Shown: positions 9,019 to 19,498 of the stretch, piece by piece
Position numbering within the stretch: the stretch's first letter is position 1
Layout of the letters: every line of letters begins with the position of its first letter
Origin: Ilumatobacteraceae bacterium
GTDB taxonomy: Bacteria > Actinomycetota > Acidimicrobiia > Acidimicrobiales > Ilumatobacteraceae
DNA length: 64,000 nt
NCBI GenBank assembly: GCA_025463305.1
Contig: JAOBWK010000059.1
Location: 61,111-125,110 of the forward strand
Reading direction: 5' to 3'
The notes under the pieces: generated by a model
Seen by the model: only the letters and a program-made list of their open reading frames with translations
Databases searched by the model: none
Told to the model about the DNA's origin: nothing
Position numbers and translations under genes: made by a program

Positions 9019-9658
9019 CAGGAGTCGCCGGCGATTGACCGAAGCCGCCGCCGAGCGCGCCGAGCACGGCATCGATGTGGGTGAGCAGATCCGTGCCCGG
9101 TTCCTGCATCCATTGCTCGTACGCCGCTCGACACGCGGCCAGCGTCGTGCGCCCGATCGCGCGCGGCATCAACGAATCGGCGGGCAGGCCGAGGCGCTTC
9201 GCCGCATCGTCGATCACCACCTGCTCCCACGCGTCGTAGTGGCGGGTGGCGCTCGCCTGCAACGCCGGCACGGACCCGACCAGACCCATCCGCACGCGCA
9301 GCTCGACGGCGTTGCCGGAGCGCACCTCGTTCACGTGCTGCACCGCGAGCCGCACGGCCTGCATCACCGGCAGATCGGCGGGCAGCTCGGCGAACGCGGC
9401 GCGCAGCGCGTCGACCTCGCTGTCGAAGCCGTGCCACAGCACGTCGGTCTTGGTCTCGAAGTAGCGGAAGAACGTGCGCCGGCTGACACCGGCGGCGACG
9501 GCGATCTCGTCGACCGTCGTCTCGTCGAAGCCGTTCGCACTGAACAGCTCGAGCGCGATCAGCTCGAGCGCCCGGGCGCTGGTGCCCCGCGGCCGGCCCC
9601 TGTGCTCGATGGGTTCGGCGGGCTCGACGGGCTCCTCGAGGGTCGCATCGGCCGGCAC
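9008..9658 (-). CDS. TetR-family regulator, MftR-like
   Basis: A 216-residue TetR repressor. The helix-turn-helix lies at about 32-75 (TTVDEIAVAAGVSRRTFFRYF) and the C-terminal domain resembles the mycofactocin regulator MftR, although that assignment rests mainly on the divergent mftD gene. The start is a GTG with a TAGGTT -10 element six bases upstream, so a leaderless transcript is likely. The 60-bp divergent region holds an imperfect CACA-C-TGTG palindrome that could serve as its operator. Confidence 0.75.
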   Translation of the reverse strand: MPADATLEEPVEPAEPIEHRGRPRGTSARALELIALELFSANGFDETTVDEIAVAAGVSRRTFFRYFETKTDVLWHGFDSEVDALRAAFAELPADLPVMQAVRLAVQHVNEVRSGNAVELRVRMGLVGSVPALQASATRHYDAWEQVVIDDAAKRLGLPADSLMPRAIGRTTLAACRAAYEQWMQEPGTDLLTHIDAVLGALGGGFGQSPATPVTG

Positions 9659-9664
9659 CGCCCG

Positions 9665-9670
9665 AACCTA
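9665..9670 (-). promoter_or_regulatory. -10 element of the TetR gene
   Basis: TAGGTT on the minus strand ends six bases before the GTG at 9658. Confidence 0.5.
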
Positions 9671-9680
9671 GCGCGACCGG

Positions 9681-9710
9681 TTCGACATTTTCGACACACT
9701 GTGCCAAAAT
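9681..9710. promoter_or_regulatory. Candidate operator between tetR and mftD
   Basis: The region holds a direct repeat TTCGACA (9681 and 9690) and a core palindrome CACA-C-TGTG (9695-9703) flanked by TTT and AAA. It lies in the only shared regulatory space of the divergent pair, so it is the natural target for the TetR protein. Confidence 0.4.
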
Positions 9711-9717
9711 CATCGCC

Positions 9718-10890
9718 ATGGTGAATCCCTGGTTCGAGACCGTCGCCGTCGCCCAACGACGGGCCAAGAAGCGCCTCCCCGGTTCGGTGTACGGCGCACT
9801 CGTCGCCGGCTCAGAGCGAGGCGCGACGATCGACGACAACATCGGCGCGTTCTCCGAGCTCGGCTTCGGCCCGCACGTCGCCGGTCTGCAGGCCGACCGG
9901 GAGATGGCCACGTCCGTGATGGGCCAGCCGATCTCGATGCCGGTGATCATGTCGCCCACGGGCGTGCAGGCGGTGCACCCCGATGGCGAGATCGCCGTCG
10001 CCCGTGCCGCTGCGGCGCGCGGCACCGTCGTGGGCCTCAGCTCGTTCGCCAGCAAGCCGGTCGAGGACGTCGTCGCCGCCAACCCACAGACCTTCTTCCA
10101 GCTCTACTGGGCGGGCAGCAAGGATCAGCTCGTGCAGCGCATGGACCGTGCTCGCACCGCCGGCGCCGTCGGTCTCGTGCTCACGCTCGACTGGTCGTTC
10201 TCCAACGGCCGCGACTGGGGCAGCCCGTCGATCCCCGAGCGGCTCGATCTGAAGACCGCGATCAAGCACGCACCAGAGGCGCTCACCCATCCGCGCTGGC
10301 TGCGCGACTTCGTCAAGACCAAGAAGCTGCCCGACCTCACCGTGCCGAACATGGCCGCGCCCGGTGCCAAGTCGCCGACGTTCTTCGAGGTGTACGGCGA
10401 GTGGATGCAGACGCCGCTGCCGACGTGGGCCGACATCGAGTGGGTCATCGCCGAGTGGGGCGGTCCGGTCATGCTCAAGGGCGTCACCCGGCTCGACGAC
10501 GCGCGCCGCGCCGTCGATGCCGGCCTCACCGCGATCTCCGTGTCCAACCACGGCGGCAACAACCTCGACACCACGCCCGCCACGATCCGCCTGCTGCCCG
10601 ACATCGCCGACACCGTCGGTGGCGACATCGAGGTGCTGCTCGACGGTGGCATCCGCCGCGGCAGCGACGTGGTCAAGGCCGTCGCGCTCGGCGCGCGCGC
10701 CGTGATGATCGGCCGCGCCTACCTGTGGGGGCTCGCCGCGAACGGACAGGCGGGCGTCGAGAACGTGCTCGACATCCTGCGCGGCGGCATCGACTCGGCG
10801 CTCCTCGGGCTCGGCCACAAGTCGATCCACGACCTCAGCCGCGACGACCTCTTCATCCCCGAGGGCTTCACCCGCCGATTCGGCAAGTGA
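9718..10890 (+). CDS. mftD: MftD-type FMN-dependent oxidase (pre-mycofactocin synthase)
   Basis: A 390-residue FMN enzyme of the lactate-dehydrogenase family. In mycofactocin biosynthesis MftD oxidatively deaminates the peptide-derived intermediate AHDP. The segments NPWFETVAVAQRRAKKRLP, MSPTGVQAVHPDGE, LLDGGIRRGSDVVKA and GRAYLWGLAANGQAGVENVL match my recollection of mycobacterial MftD closely. The active-site stretch reads SNHGGNNLD rather than the SNHGGRQLD of lactate oxidases, which is diagnostic of MftD. No mftA, mftB or mftC is visible in the window, so the rest of the pathway must lie elsewhere or be missing. Confidence 0.88.
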   Translation: MVNPWFETVAVAQRRAKKRLPGSVYGALVAGSERGATIDDNIGAFSELGFGPHVAGLQADREMATSVMGQPISMPVIMSPTGVQAVHPDGEIAVARAAAARGTVVGLSSFASKPVEDVVAANPQTFFQLYWAGSKDQLVQRMDRARTAGAVGLVLTLDWSFSNGRDWGSPSIPERLDLKTAIKHAPEALTHPRWLRDFVKTKKLPDLTVPNMAAPGAKSPTFFEVYGEWMQTPLPTWADIEWVIAEWGGPVMLKGVTRLDDARRAVDAGLTAISVSNHGGNNLDTTPATIRLLPDIADTVGGDIEVLLDGGIRRGSDVVKAVALGARAVMIGRAYLWGLAANGQAGVENVLDILRGGIDSALLGLGHKSIHDLSRDDLFIPEGFTRRFGK

Positions 10891-10910
10891 CGTCGGGCAC
10901 CGGGTGACGG

Positions 10911-12029
10911 TCAGCCGCTCACCGGTCCGATCCGCACGTCGTGCGGGGTGCGGAACCCGGTGAGCTCGAGCAGCCGCTGCCCCTCGCCGACGATCGCGTC
11001 CTCGTCGGCGACGGCCAACCGATGATACGGCTGCACCGTCACGGTGGAGCCGGTGCGCGCCTGCGCGATCGACCACACGCCCACGACGAACCCGTCGACC
11101 AGCACAGCGCCCGGGATGATGCCGTTCTTCGCCGCGAACAACCGCCGGCGGGCATCGCCGGTGCCGATGCGATCGCGCTTCGCATGCGACAGCAGCACGT
11201 TGTCGAAGTCGCCGAGCAGCCGAACCGGCGCGACCGTGTCGGCGTCGGGGCGCGGCGCGTCGGCGAGGTCGAACAGCTCGGTGCCGTCGGCGTCGACGAA
11301 GCGCACCAACCCGGGGATCCGCTCCACGACCTCGCGCAGCCGGGTGAGGCCGCACCACGTCTGGAAGTCGCTGACAGAAGCGGGCCCGAATGCCGCGAGG
11401 TAACGCACGGCGACCTCGTCGATCGTGAGCGTGGACGAGGTGTCGGCTCCGAGCCAGTGCGCGGCCGTCGTGGTGCGCGGCTGGCCGCTGCGGCCCCACA
11501 CGGCGCGAGGTGGCACCTGGATCAGTGGCACCAGCACGCGGGCCGCGTGGGCGAGCGACGACGGGTTTCGATCGGCGAACGCGTCGAGACCGGCGAGCCG
11601 CTCGCCGAGCTCCTTGGCGACGAGCGGGCCGTCGGCGAGCACGTCTTCGGTGGCCGCGACGAGCGCCTCGGGATCGACGCCCTCGAGCTGCCGGCCGTGC
11701 TCGGGATGGGTGCGCAGCCCGCGGGTGAGCATCGGCTGCACGAGTGGCCGCAGACCGAGGCAGTCGGCCGCTGTCACGAGGTGGACCGTGCCGCGCATCA
11801 GCACGACCCGCACGACGGCGCGATCGACGAGCAGCTGACCGAGATCGTCGGCGCGGAACCCGTCGAGCCTGCACCAGAGCCCGTAGTACGGCGCGAAGGG
11901 CGCCTGCGCCTGCATCCCGACGAGGTGGTCGACGGCGTCGAGCGCCGACATCGTCGATCGCTCCAGCAGGAGCTGGCGAGCGAGCGTCGCCCGGTTCAGC
12001 GCACGCGTCGTCAGGGTCTCGGCCACCAC
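10911..12029 (-). CDS. AlkZ-like (HTH_42) DNA glycosylase-family protein with QxQ motif
   Basis: A 372-residue member of the HTH_42 (winged-helix, YcaQ/AlkZ) family, in which characterised members are DNA glycosylases that repair bulky or crosslinked adducts. The catalytic QxQ motif is present at Gln40 and Gln42 in VGMQAQAPFAPY, almost the same position as Gln37/Gln39 of AlkZ. It starts at tandem GTG codons (12029/12026); a TACCGT -10 element lies five or eight bases upstream. It is divergent from the methionine-cycle fusion gene and the substrate is unknown. Confidence 0.78.
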   Translation of the reverse strand: MVAETLTTRALNRATLARQLLLERSTMSALDAVDHLVGMQAQAPFAPYYGLWCRLDGFRADDLGQLLVDRAVVRVVLMRGTVHLVTAADCLGLRPLVQPMLTRGLRTHPEHGRQLEGVDPEALVAATEDVLADGPLVAKELGERLAGLDAFADRNPSSLAHAARVLVPLIQVPPRAVWGRSGQPRTTTAAHWLGADTSSTLTIDEVAVRYLAAFGPASVSDFQTWCGLTRLREVVERIPGLVRFVDADGTELFDLADAPRPDADTVAPVRLLGDFDNVLLSHAKRDRIGTGDARRRLFAAKNGIIPGAVLVDGFVVGVWSIAQARTGSTVTVQPYHRLAVADEDAIVGEGQRLLELTGFRTPHDVRIGPVSG

Positions 12030-12034
12030 CGCCG

Positions 12035-12040
12035 ACGGTA
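12035..12040 (-). promoter_or_regulatory. -10 element of the AlkZ-like gene
   Basis: TACCGT on the minus strand lies five bases before the first GTG (12029) and eight before the second (12026). Confidence 0.45.
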
Positions 12041-12068
12041 ATCGGGTCGGCCGGGACGCACTGCCCTC

Positions 12069-12074
12069 TATCCT
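12069..12074 (+). promoter_or_regulatory. -10 element of the homocysteine methyltransferase/MTHFR gene
   Basis: TATCCT ends seven bases before the GTG at 12082, consistent with a leaderless transcript. Confidence 0.5.
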
Positions 12075-12081
12075 CGGCCAC

Positions 12082-13940
<1,859 letters not shown>

Positions 13941-13944
<4 letters not shown>

Positions 13945-15128
13945 GCCAGCAGGTCGCGCTGCATCGGTGCCGGGAAACGGACCTTGAACCGACTGTCGCC
14001 GAGCAGGATCTCCAGATCGTGTGCCGCCGCGGCGACCCCATCGGTGTTCGCCCGTCCCACATCCACGAACAGCTGCGTCGCGATCCTGCCGTCGGCGCGC
14101 TGCACCCAGCCGCCGACCACCTCACCGTCGATCCAGATCGCCGGCCCGGCGTTGCCATTGCGATCGAACAGCGCGGCCTTGGCGTCGGGCGACAGGTACC
14201 AGTCGCGGTCACGCCAGCCCATCGTCGTCGGGTCGAGACCCGGCAGCAGGGCGACCCACGGGCCGGGTTCGCCCACTCGCCCGAGATCGTCGGCACCCAC
14301 CCATCCGCTCGACCCGTCGAGGTCGACCTCGATCGCGCCGGACGCGGCGATCGCAGCCGACGTGACACGACCGTTCCAACCGGTCCACCACTGGAGGTCG
14401 CTCATCGGGGCCGGGCCGAACGCACGCAGCCAACGCCGGGCGAGCTCGGCCGCCGCAGCCGCAGGATCCTCGCCCTGCAGCCCGCCGGGCAACCAGTCCT
14501 CGGCGACCGCCCAGGTGTACTCGCTCTGGATCCACGATCCCGTCGGCCGGGTGCGAACGAGCGCGCCTTCGAAGCCGAGCAGCAGCAACAGTCGGGTGTG
14601 GGCAGCCACGTCGGCGCCCCACGTCTTGCCGGGCGCGAGTCGGAGCTTCATCGTCAGCGCCGGCACCGCCTTGCCGATCTGACGGGTGGAGCTCGGCCCG
14701 GCGCGGTGCAGCGCGGCGAGGGTGTCGGCCTCGGCCTGGACGATCCACGCCTCGGGGTCGTCCACCGTGCCGCTGTCCTCGAGCAGCTGACGGAGCAGGC
14801 GGCGCTGGTTCGCCGCCAGCCCGATCGTCGTCGAGGCGTGGGCGAGCCGAGCGACCTCGGGTGTGAAGACCCACAGCGTGCGTCGCATCGCGTGGTGGCG
14901 CACCAGGGTGCGGTCCTCGTAGAGCGCCGTCGCCAACGGATCCATCGACGGTTGCCGCATGCGCGCGGTGGCCGACAGGTACGGCGACACCGGGTCGCTC
15001 GAATGCAGCCCGACCAGGCTCTCGGCGATCGCGACCACGTCGTCGGTGCGATGCGACGGTGCGAGCCGATGGCGCACACCGATGCGCGCCCGGCGCTCGG
15101 CGATGTCGAACCGTGGCACCGCGGGCAT
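13941..15128 (-). CDS. AlkZ-like (HTH_42) family protein with degenerate catalytic motif
   Basis: A 395-residue HTH_42 family protein and a distant paralogue of the gene at 10911-12029. Aligning VGLHSSDPVSPY with VGMQAQAPFAPY places His42 and Ser44 where the active-site Gln residues sit, so the QxQ or QxD motif is replaced by HxS. The rest of the fold is kept (FGPAPMSDLQWWTGW, WIDGEVVGGW). It may be an inactive or altered-specificity member. It starts at an ATG with a weak CACACT -10 element six bases upstream and converges on the MTHFR fusion. Confidence 0.75.
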
Positions 15129-15167
15129 CGTCCCAGTGTGCCATCCGCGCCCCGGTCGGCCCACGTG

Positions 15168-15173
15168 TACCGT
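15168..15173 (+). promoter_or_regulatory. -10 element of the GFA gene
   Basis: TACCGT ends six bases before the ATG at 15180. Confidence 0.5.
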
Positions 15174-15179
15174 GCGGGC

Positions 15180-15569
15180 ATGCAGCACGGCAGATGCGAT
15201 TGCGGCGGCGTCTCGTTCGACCTCGACGGCGAGCTCCGCCAGGTCTACAACTGCCATTGCGAGCGGTGCCGGCGGATCACCGGCCATCACATGGCGGCGA
15301 CGGCGGTGCACCCCGACCAGCTGACGTTCCGCAGCGACTCGACGCTGCGCTGGTACGACCCCGTGCCCACGGTGCACTACGGCTTCTGCGGTCAGTGCGG
15401 CGCGACCCTGTTCTGGAAGGCCGACGAGGACGCCGACAAGGTGTGCATCAGCGCCGGCTCGCTCGACCAACCGACCGGGCTCACCACCACCCGGGCGTGG
15501 TGGGTGGCCGAGGCCGGCGACTACCACGTGCGCCAGAGCGGGGTCGAGGAGTTCGAGTACGAGCGCTGA
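15180..15569 (+). CDS. GFA/CENP-V-domain zinc protein
   Basis: A 129-residue member of the glutathione-dependent formaldehyde-activating (GFA, CENP-V) fold. The zinc-binding cysteines are all present: CDCGG near the N-terminus, CHCERC at about residue 25 and CGQCGATLFW at about 75-85. The family label comes from Gfa, but most bacterial members have no proven reaction, so I do not claim formaldehyde chemistry. It is a single gene with a leaderless-type promoter. Confidence 0.82.
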   Translation: MQHGRCDCGGVSFDLDGELRQVYNCHCERCRRITGHHMAATAVHPDQLTFRSDSTLRWYDPVPTVHYGFCGQCGATLFWKADEDADKVCISAGSLDQPTGLTTTRAWWVAEAGDYHVRQSGVEEFEYER

Positions 15570-15609
15570 CGGCCTTCGGGGCCAGGTGGTCACCCGCGGA
15601 ATGCGACCG

Positions 15610-15615
15610 TATGGT
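15610..15615 (+). promoter_or_regulatory. -10 element of the 201-residue hypothetical gene
   Basis: TATGGT ends eight bases before the ATG at 15624. Confidence 0.5.
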
Positions 15616-15623
15616 GTAGCCCG

Positions 15624-16229
15624 ATGAACACGACGAAGGCCCACATTGCCGCTCTCTCCCTGCTCGATCGGGCGATGATCGCTGTCACCGACGAGGAGCT
15701 CGCGGCCCTCATGGCCGGCCTTCCCGAGGATCACGTCTCCGCTGTCAAGCGGATCAGCAGCGTTCGCGACGAAGAAGCCCCCACCGACGAGGTCGTGGCC
15801 GCCATCCGCGAGGCCGCGCACAAGGGTCGCCTCAATGGCGATCTGCAGCGCCTCGGCGTCGTCCTGTCCGATGCGTGCCTGGCCGACTGCGTCGAGCAGC
15901 TCGGCGACAACGCCGACCTCCCGTCGGAAGAGGACCTCACCAAGGTGATGCCCGACCTCGTCACCAAGCACGGCGTCGGCGTCGTCCGGTTGATGCTCGC
16001 CTCGACGGTCGTGGGCGAGGCGCCCGCTTCGCCGGCCATCATCAACCTGCTCAAGACCGACGAGCTCGTCAAGCTGCCCCCGGCCGCCGACAAGCCGCTC
16101 GCCCCGCTGCTGCCGGCTCCGCAGGCCGATGCCGAGTTGAAGGCTGCTCGCAAGGAGCGCAAGGCTCAGGAGCAGGCAGCCGCCAAGCTCCGCCGCGAGC
16201 AGGCCGCTCGCGCCAAGAACCGCCTCTGA
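15624..16229 (+). CDS. Hypothetical helical protein with Lys/Arg/Ala-rich C-terminal tail
   Basis: A 201-residue cytosolic protein I do not recognise. The first 130 residues are predicted helical and acidic; two Cys occur (SDACLADCVEQ). A Pro/Ala-rich hinge at about 152-165 (PLLPAPQ) precedes a strongly basic helix (AELKAARKERKAQEQAAAKL), which could bind nucleic acid or ribosomes. The start is supported by a TATGGT -10 element eight bases upstream. A hairpin follows the stop. Codon use looks like its neighbours. Confidence 0.8.
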   Translation: MNTTKAHIAALSLLDRAMIAVTDEELAALMAGLPEDHVSAVKRISSVRDEEAPTDEVVAAIREAAHKGRLNGDLQRLGVVLSDACLADCVEQLGDNADLPSEEDLTKVMPDLVTKHGVGVVRLMLASTVVGEAPASPAIINLLKTDELVKLPPAADKPLAPLLPAPQADAELKAARKERKAQEQAAAKLRREQAARAKNRL

Positions 16230-16253
16230 CCGACGGCGGGTCGCACCGCCTCG

Positions 16254-16291
16254 TCGGTGCGCCGACCAGCCGTCCCCGGCCGACGCACCGA
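16254..16291. terminator. Bidirectional hairpin between convergent genes
   Basis: Arms at 16254-16267 and 16278-16291 pair at 12 of 14 positions around a short loop. It lies between a plus-strand and a minus-strand gene end. No T-tract is visible, so this is a stem-only terminator candidate. Confidence 0.5.
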
Positions 16292-16302
16292 CACCGGTGC
16301 CG

Positions 16303-17259
16303 TCAGCTGAGGTTGACGAACGTGTCGAAGAACCTGTTCACCGCCACGAGTCCGCACACGGTGACGGAGTAGGTGAACTGCGTGTTGTCGATGACCGGCT
16401 CGGTGACGGTGGAGGTCGTGAGGGTGATCGGCCCGGGCGCGCCGGTCGTCGTCTCCGTCGCCATCAACTCGGCGTTGCTCACGCCGAACGTGTTCCGGAA
16501 CAGCTGCACCCTGACGTCGGCGCCGGCGTTGGCGGAGTTGTCGGACACGTGGGACACCAGCCCCGTCACGGTGGCGCCGTTCGGCAGCTGGATGCCGCTG
16601 ATGGCACATTCGACGTCGACGTTGCTGGACCCGGACATGCTTCCCGCCGTGAAGTCGTGGACGAGCGTCCCCATCCCATCGGAGCTGAAGCTGCCTGGGT
16701 CCAGCGCGACCCTCGTGATGGCCGGCGCCGTCGTGCCGCCGGCGCCGAGGTCGATCGCGTCGTAGAACCCGACCACGTCGGCGATGACGTCGACCGTGCC
16801 GGCGTTGTTGAAGAACGAGACCTTGCCGGCGGCGGAGAGCTTGACGTCGACCTTGTTCGGTGTGGGGGGCGAACCGGCCACCCAGTTGAGGTTCGATGCG
16901 GTCGGTTGCGTGGCATCGGCTGGCCAGGCGGTGAGGAAGCTCGCCGCAGTGCCGTTGACGGTGGTGACGTTCATCGCGACACCGCTCGCACCCGCAGGGA
17001 TCGTGCAGTTGCCGTTCGTGCCGGTCACCTGCGCGGTCAAGGTCTCGCCGGTGCCGAGCGGCGTGTTGCGTGCGCCCACCGTCGAACCGGCGCGGGTGTC
17101 GAACAGTCGGCACGGTGTGATCGGCACGAAGCCAGCGCTCCCCGGTGCGTTCGCAGCGTGCGCGATGACGAGACCTCCGGCCCCCACGGCCACCGCGACG
17201 GCTGCGCCGATGGCCGCCCATCGAGCACGGCCAACCCCTGTCATCCTGTGCATGGTCAT
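16303..17259 (-). CDS. Secreted protein with actinobacterial CRLxDTR module
   Basis: A 318-residue exported protein. A basic N-terminus and hydrophobic helix (residues 13-37, ending AHAANA) form a signal peptide. Residues 43-166 are a beta-rich module with landmarks FVPITPCRLFDTR, TNGNCTIP, ASNLNWVAG and VDVIADVVGFYD, which occurs again in the gene at 50078-51586. The C-terminal 150 residues are Thr/Ser/Gly-rich beta strands with two Cys and no match I can name. Repeated start codons (ATG at 17259 and 17253) follow AAGGGA. A cell-surface or secreted role is inferred. Confidence 0.8.
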   Translation of the reverse strand: MTMHRMTGVGRARWAAIGAAVAVAVGAGGLVIAHAANAPGSAGFVPITPCRLFDTRAGSTVGARNTPLGTGETLTAQVTGTNGNCTIPAGASGVAMNVTTVNGTAASFLTAWPADATQPTASNLNWVAGSPPTPNKVDVKLSAAGKVSFFNNAGTVDVIADVVGFYDAIDLGAGGTTAPAITRVALDPGSFSSDGMGTLVHDFTAGSMSGSSNVDVECAISGIQLPNGATVTGLVSHVSDNSANAGADVRVQLFRNTFGVSNAELMATETTTGAPGPITLTTSTVTEPVIDNTQFTYSVTVCGLVAVNRFFDTFVNLS

Positions 17260-17355
17260 CTGGTTCCCTTTCGTCGAACGATGGATCGATCGTCGCGGAA
17301 GGGACGTGCAGGTCGCATCGGGGAAACCCCTACGTGTTCGCCGGTACGAGACCTG

Positions 17356-17895
17356 TCAGAGCAGGGTGCTGCCCCACACCCGGCGCTCGTGGTCGAGCAG
17401 CCAGGCCTTGTTCTCGATGCCGCCGGCGAACCCGGTGAGCGATCCGTTCGCGCCGACCACGCGGTGGCAGGGCACGATGATCGAGATCGGGTTGCGGCCG
17501 TTGGCGGCACCGACGGCTCGCGCCTTGCGGGCATCACCCATCCGCCGCGCCTGCTCGCCGTAGCTGACGGTCTCGCCGAACGGGATCGTGCGCAGCGCAT
17601 CCCACGCCGACTGCTGGAAGCCGGAGCCGACGGCGTCGAGCGGGAGGTCGAACTCGGTGCGCGTGCCGGCGAAGTACTCCTCCAGCTGGGCGACGGCCGC
17701 GGCGAGGACACCGTTCGGGTCCTCGTGCTGATCGTCGACGGGACCGAGCTTGACCCGCACGTCGGTGTCGCCCATCCACAGCACGGCGCGCAAGCCCGCA
17801 TCGGAGGCGACGATGGTGAGCGGTCCGACAGGGCTGTCGATGATGGTGCTGTAGAGCGTGCCGGAGTTCGCGGCGGTGCGGTTCGTGGTGATCAT
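17356..17895 (-). CDS. ogt: Methylated-DNA-protein-cysteine S-methyltransferase
   Basis: A 179-residue suicide repair protein that transfers alkyl groups from O6-alkylguanine to its own cysteine. The active site IIVPCHRVVG places the acceptor at Cys143, preceded by ANGRNPI and followed by the GGIENKAWLL end helix. The ATG overlaps the stop of the upstream Ada-AlkA fusion by four bases, so both repair genes form one operon, the same order as alkA-ogt in mycobacteria. Confidence 0.93.
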   Translation of the reverse strand: MITTNRTAANSGTLYSTIIDSPVGPLTIVASDAGLRAVLWMGDTDVRVKLGPVDDQHEDPNGVLAAAVAQLEEYFAGTRTEFDLPLDAVGSGFQQSAWDALRTIPFGETVSYGEQARRMGDARKARAVGAANGRNPISIIVPCHRVVGANGSLTGFAGGIENKAWLLDHERRVWGSTLL

Positions 17896-19397
17896 GATGT
17901 CGTCTCCTGGTCGAGGTCGAGGTCGAGGGTTGGTGCGGAGGGCGGCTCGGAGAGGTTCGCCCAGAGGTGGTGGAGTGCGTAGGAGCGCCACGGCCGCCAC
18001 GCCTCGGACGCGGTGACGGCGGCTTGCGGCGAGCCGTCGAGCCCGATGTGGCGCAGGCCGTTGCGCACGCCGATGTCGGTCGGCAGGAACACGTCGGGAT
18101 CGGCGAGGGCGCGCATCGCGATGTACGACGCCGTCCACGGCCCGATGCCGGGCAGCGCCAGCATCCGCCTGCCGAGTTCGTCGCGGTCGGCACCGGCGTC
18201 GATCACGACGTCGCCCCGATCGATCGCGGCGCACATGCCCTGCAACGCCCGCTTGCGCGAGCCCGGCATCGCCAACTGGTCGGGATCGAGGTCGGCGATC
18301 GCTCCCGGCGTCGGGAACGCGTGGGTGAGGCCGTTCCGCGGATGCGCCAGCGGCTCGCCGATGGCGTGGACGAGACGGCCCGCGAGTGTGCGCGCTCCAC
18401 TCACCGACACCTGCTGGCCGAGGATCGCGCGCACGGCCAGTTCGGCGCCGTCGACGTGCGACGGCGAGCGCAGTCCTGGCCGTCGGGCGATGAGCGGCGC
18501 CATCGCTGGATCGGCACCGAGCACGCCGTCGATGGCCACCGGGTCGGCGTCGAGGTCGAGCAGGCGTCGGCATCGCTGCACGGCCGCCTGCAGATCGCGC
18601 CAGTCGTCGAGGCGGAGCTCACAACGGACGGCCGACTCGGTGGGCACGTCCGAGAGTGCGACGGTGCCGGTGCCGTGCGGCAGCGACAGCACACGTGCGT
18701 ACGTGGTGCCGTCCCAGGACTCGATGCCGGGCACGGCGCGGACGCCGAGGAACGCGAACACCGAGTCGGCATCGAACGGCTGCCGATACGCGAGCTGAAC
18801 GGTGACGACGCCCGGTCCGATCGGTTCCCGGCCGCGTCGCGAGCGCAGCTCCGACGGCGACACGGCGAACACCTCGCGCACGGTCTCGTTGAACTGGCGC
18901 ACGCTCGAGAAGCCGGCCGCGAACGCGACGTCGGTGAACGACATGGTGGTCGTCTCGATCAGCAGCCGGGCCGTCTGGGCTCGCTGCATCCGGGCGAGGG
19001 CGAGCGGCCCGGCGCCCATCTCCGCGGTGAGCAACCGGTTGAGCTGGCGATCGCTGTAGCTCAGCCGCTCGGCCAGCCCACCGACGCCGGCCCGATCGAC
19101 GACCCCGTCGGCGATCAGCCGCATCGCCCGCCCGACGACATCGGCGCGAACGTTCCACTCCGGCGACCCCGGCGTGGCGTTCGGGCGGCAGCGCTTGCAC
19201 GCCCGGTAGCCGTTGCGCTGGGCAGCCGCCGCGGAGGCGAAGAACGACACGTTCTCGCGCTTGGGCGTGATGGCCGGGCACGACGGTCGGCAGTAGATGC
19301 CGGTGGTGCGCACGGCGGTCACGAACCAGCCGTCGAAGCGGCTGTCACGACTGCTGACGGCTCGGTAGCACTGCTCGGGATCCTCGATCACGCCCAC
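17892..19397 (-). CDS. alkA: Ada-type regulator fused to DNA-3-methyladenine glycosylase II
   Basis: A 501-residue three-part protein. Residues 1-80 are an Ada methyl-phosphotriester domain with zinc cysteines Cys36, Cys40, Cys67 and Cys70. Residues 90-190 are an AraC-type helix-turn-helix. Residues 195-495 are an AlkA domain with the HhH-GPD segment LPGIGPWTASYIAMRAL and catalytic Asp441 (FLPTD). Ada senses methylation and activates transcription while AlkA excises alkylated bases, so sensing and repair are joined in one chain. The start is GTG (19397), with another GTG six bases further in. It is coupled to ogt. Confidence 0.92.
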   Translation of the reverse strand: MGVIEDPEQCYRAVSSRDSRFDGWFVTAVRTTGIYCRPSCPAITPKRENVSFFASAAAAQRNGYRACKRCRPNATPGSPEWNVRADVVGRAMRLIADGVVDRAGVGGLAERLSYSDRQLNRLLTAEMGAGPLALARMQRAQTARLLIETTTMSFTDVAFAAGFSSVRQFNETVREVFAVSPSELRSRRGREPIGPGVVTVQLAYRQPFDADSVFAFLGVRAVPGIESWDGTTYARVLSLPHGTGTVALSDVPTESAVRCELRLDDWRDLQAAVQRCRRLLDLDADPVAIDGVLGADPAMAPLIARRPGLRSPSHVDGAELAVRAILGQQVSVSGARTLAGRLVHAIGEPLAHPRNGLTHAFPTPGAIADLDPDQLAMPGSRKRALQGMCAAIDRGDVVIDAGADRDELGRRMLALPGIGPWTASYIAMRALADPDVFLPTDIGVRNGLRHIGLDGSPQAAVTASEAWRPWRSYALHHLWANLSEPPSAPTLDLDLDQETTS

Positions 19398-19465
19398 CAG
19401 TCTGGCGGGATTCAGACGCCGGTCCTAGCGGAAATCGGACGTGAACGTGTCTCGTCGGGCACGAA

Positions 19466-19482
19466 CCAATCGGGACGATTGG
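19466..19482. terminator. Hairpin downstream of the ATP-grasp/transglutaminase operon
   Basis: CCAATCG-GGA-CGATTGG is a perfect 7-bp stem with a 3-base loop. An outer imperfect stem (TGTCTC and GAGACA sides, about 19448-19494) extends it. It follows the stop codon at 19499 on the minus strand; the T-tract is weak. Confidence 0.5.
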
Positions 19483-19498
19483 CGCCCGGAGACAGAGG

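Noticed and set aside
17892..19397. Ada-AlkA fusion with ogt as a novel system
   Set aside because: The same fusion and gene order are known in mycobacteria, so I report it as ordinary annotation.
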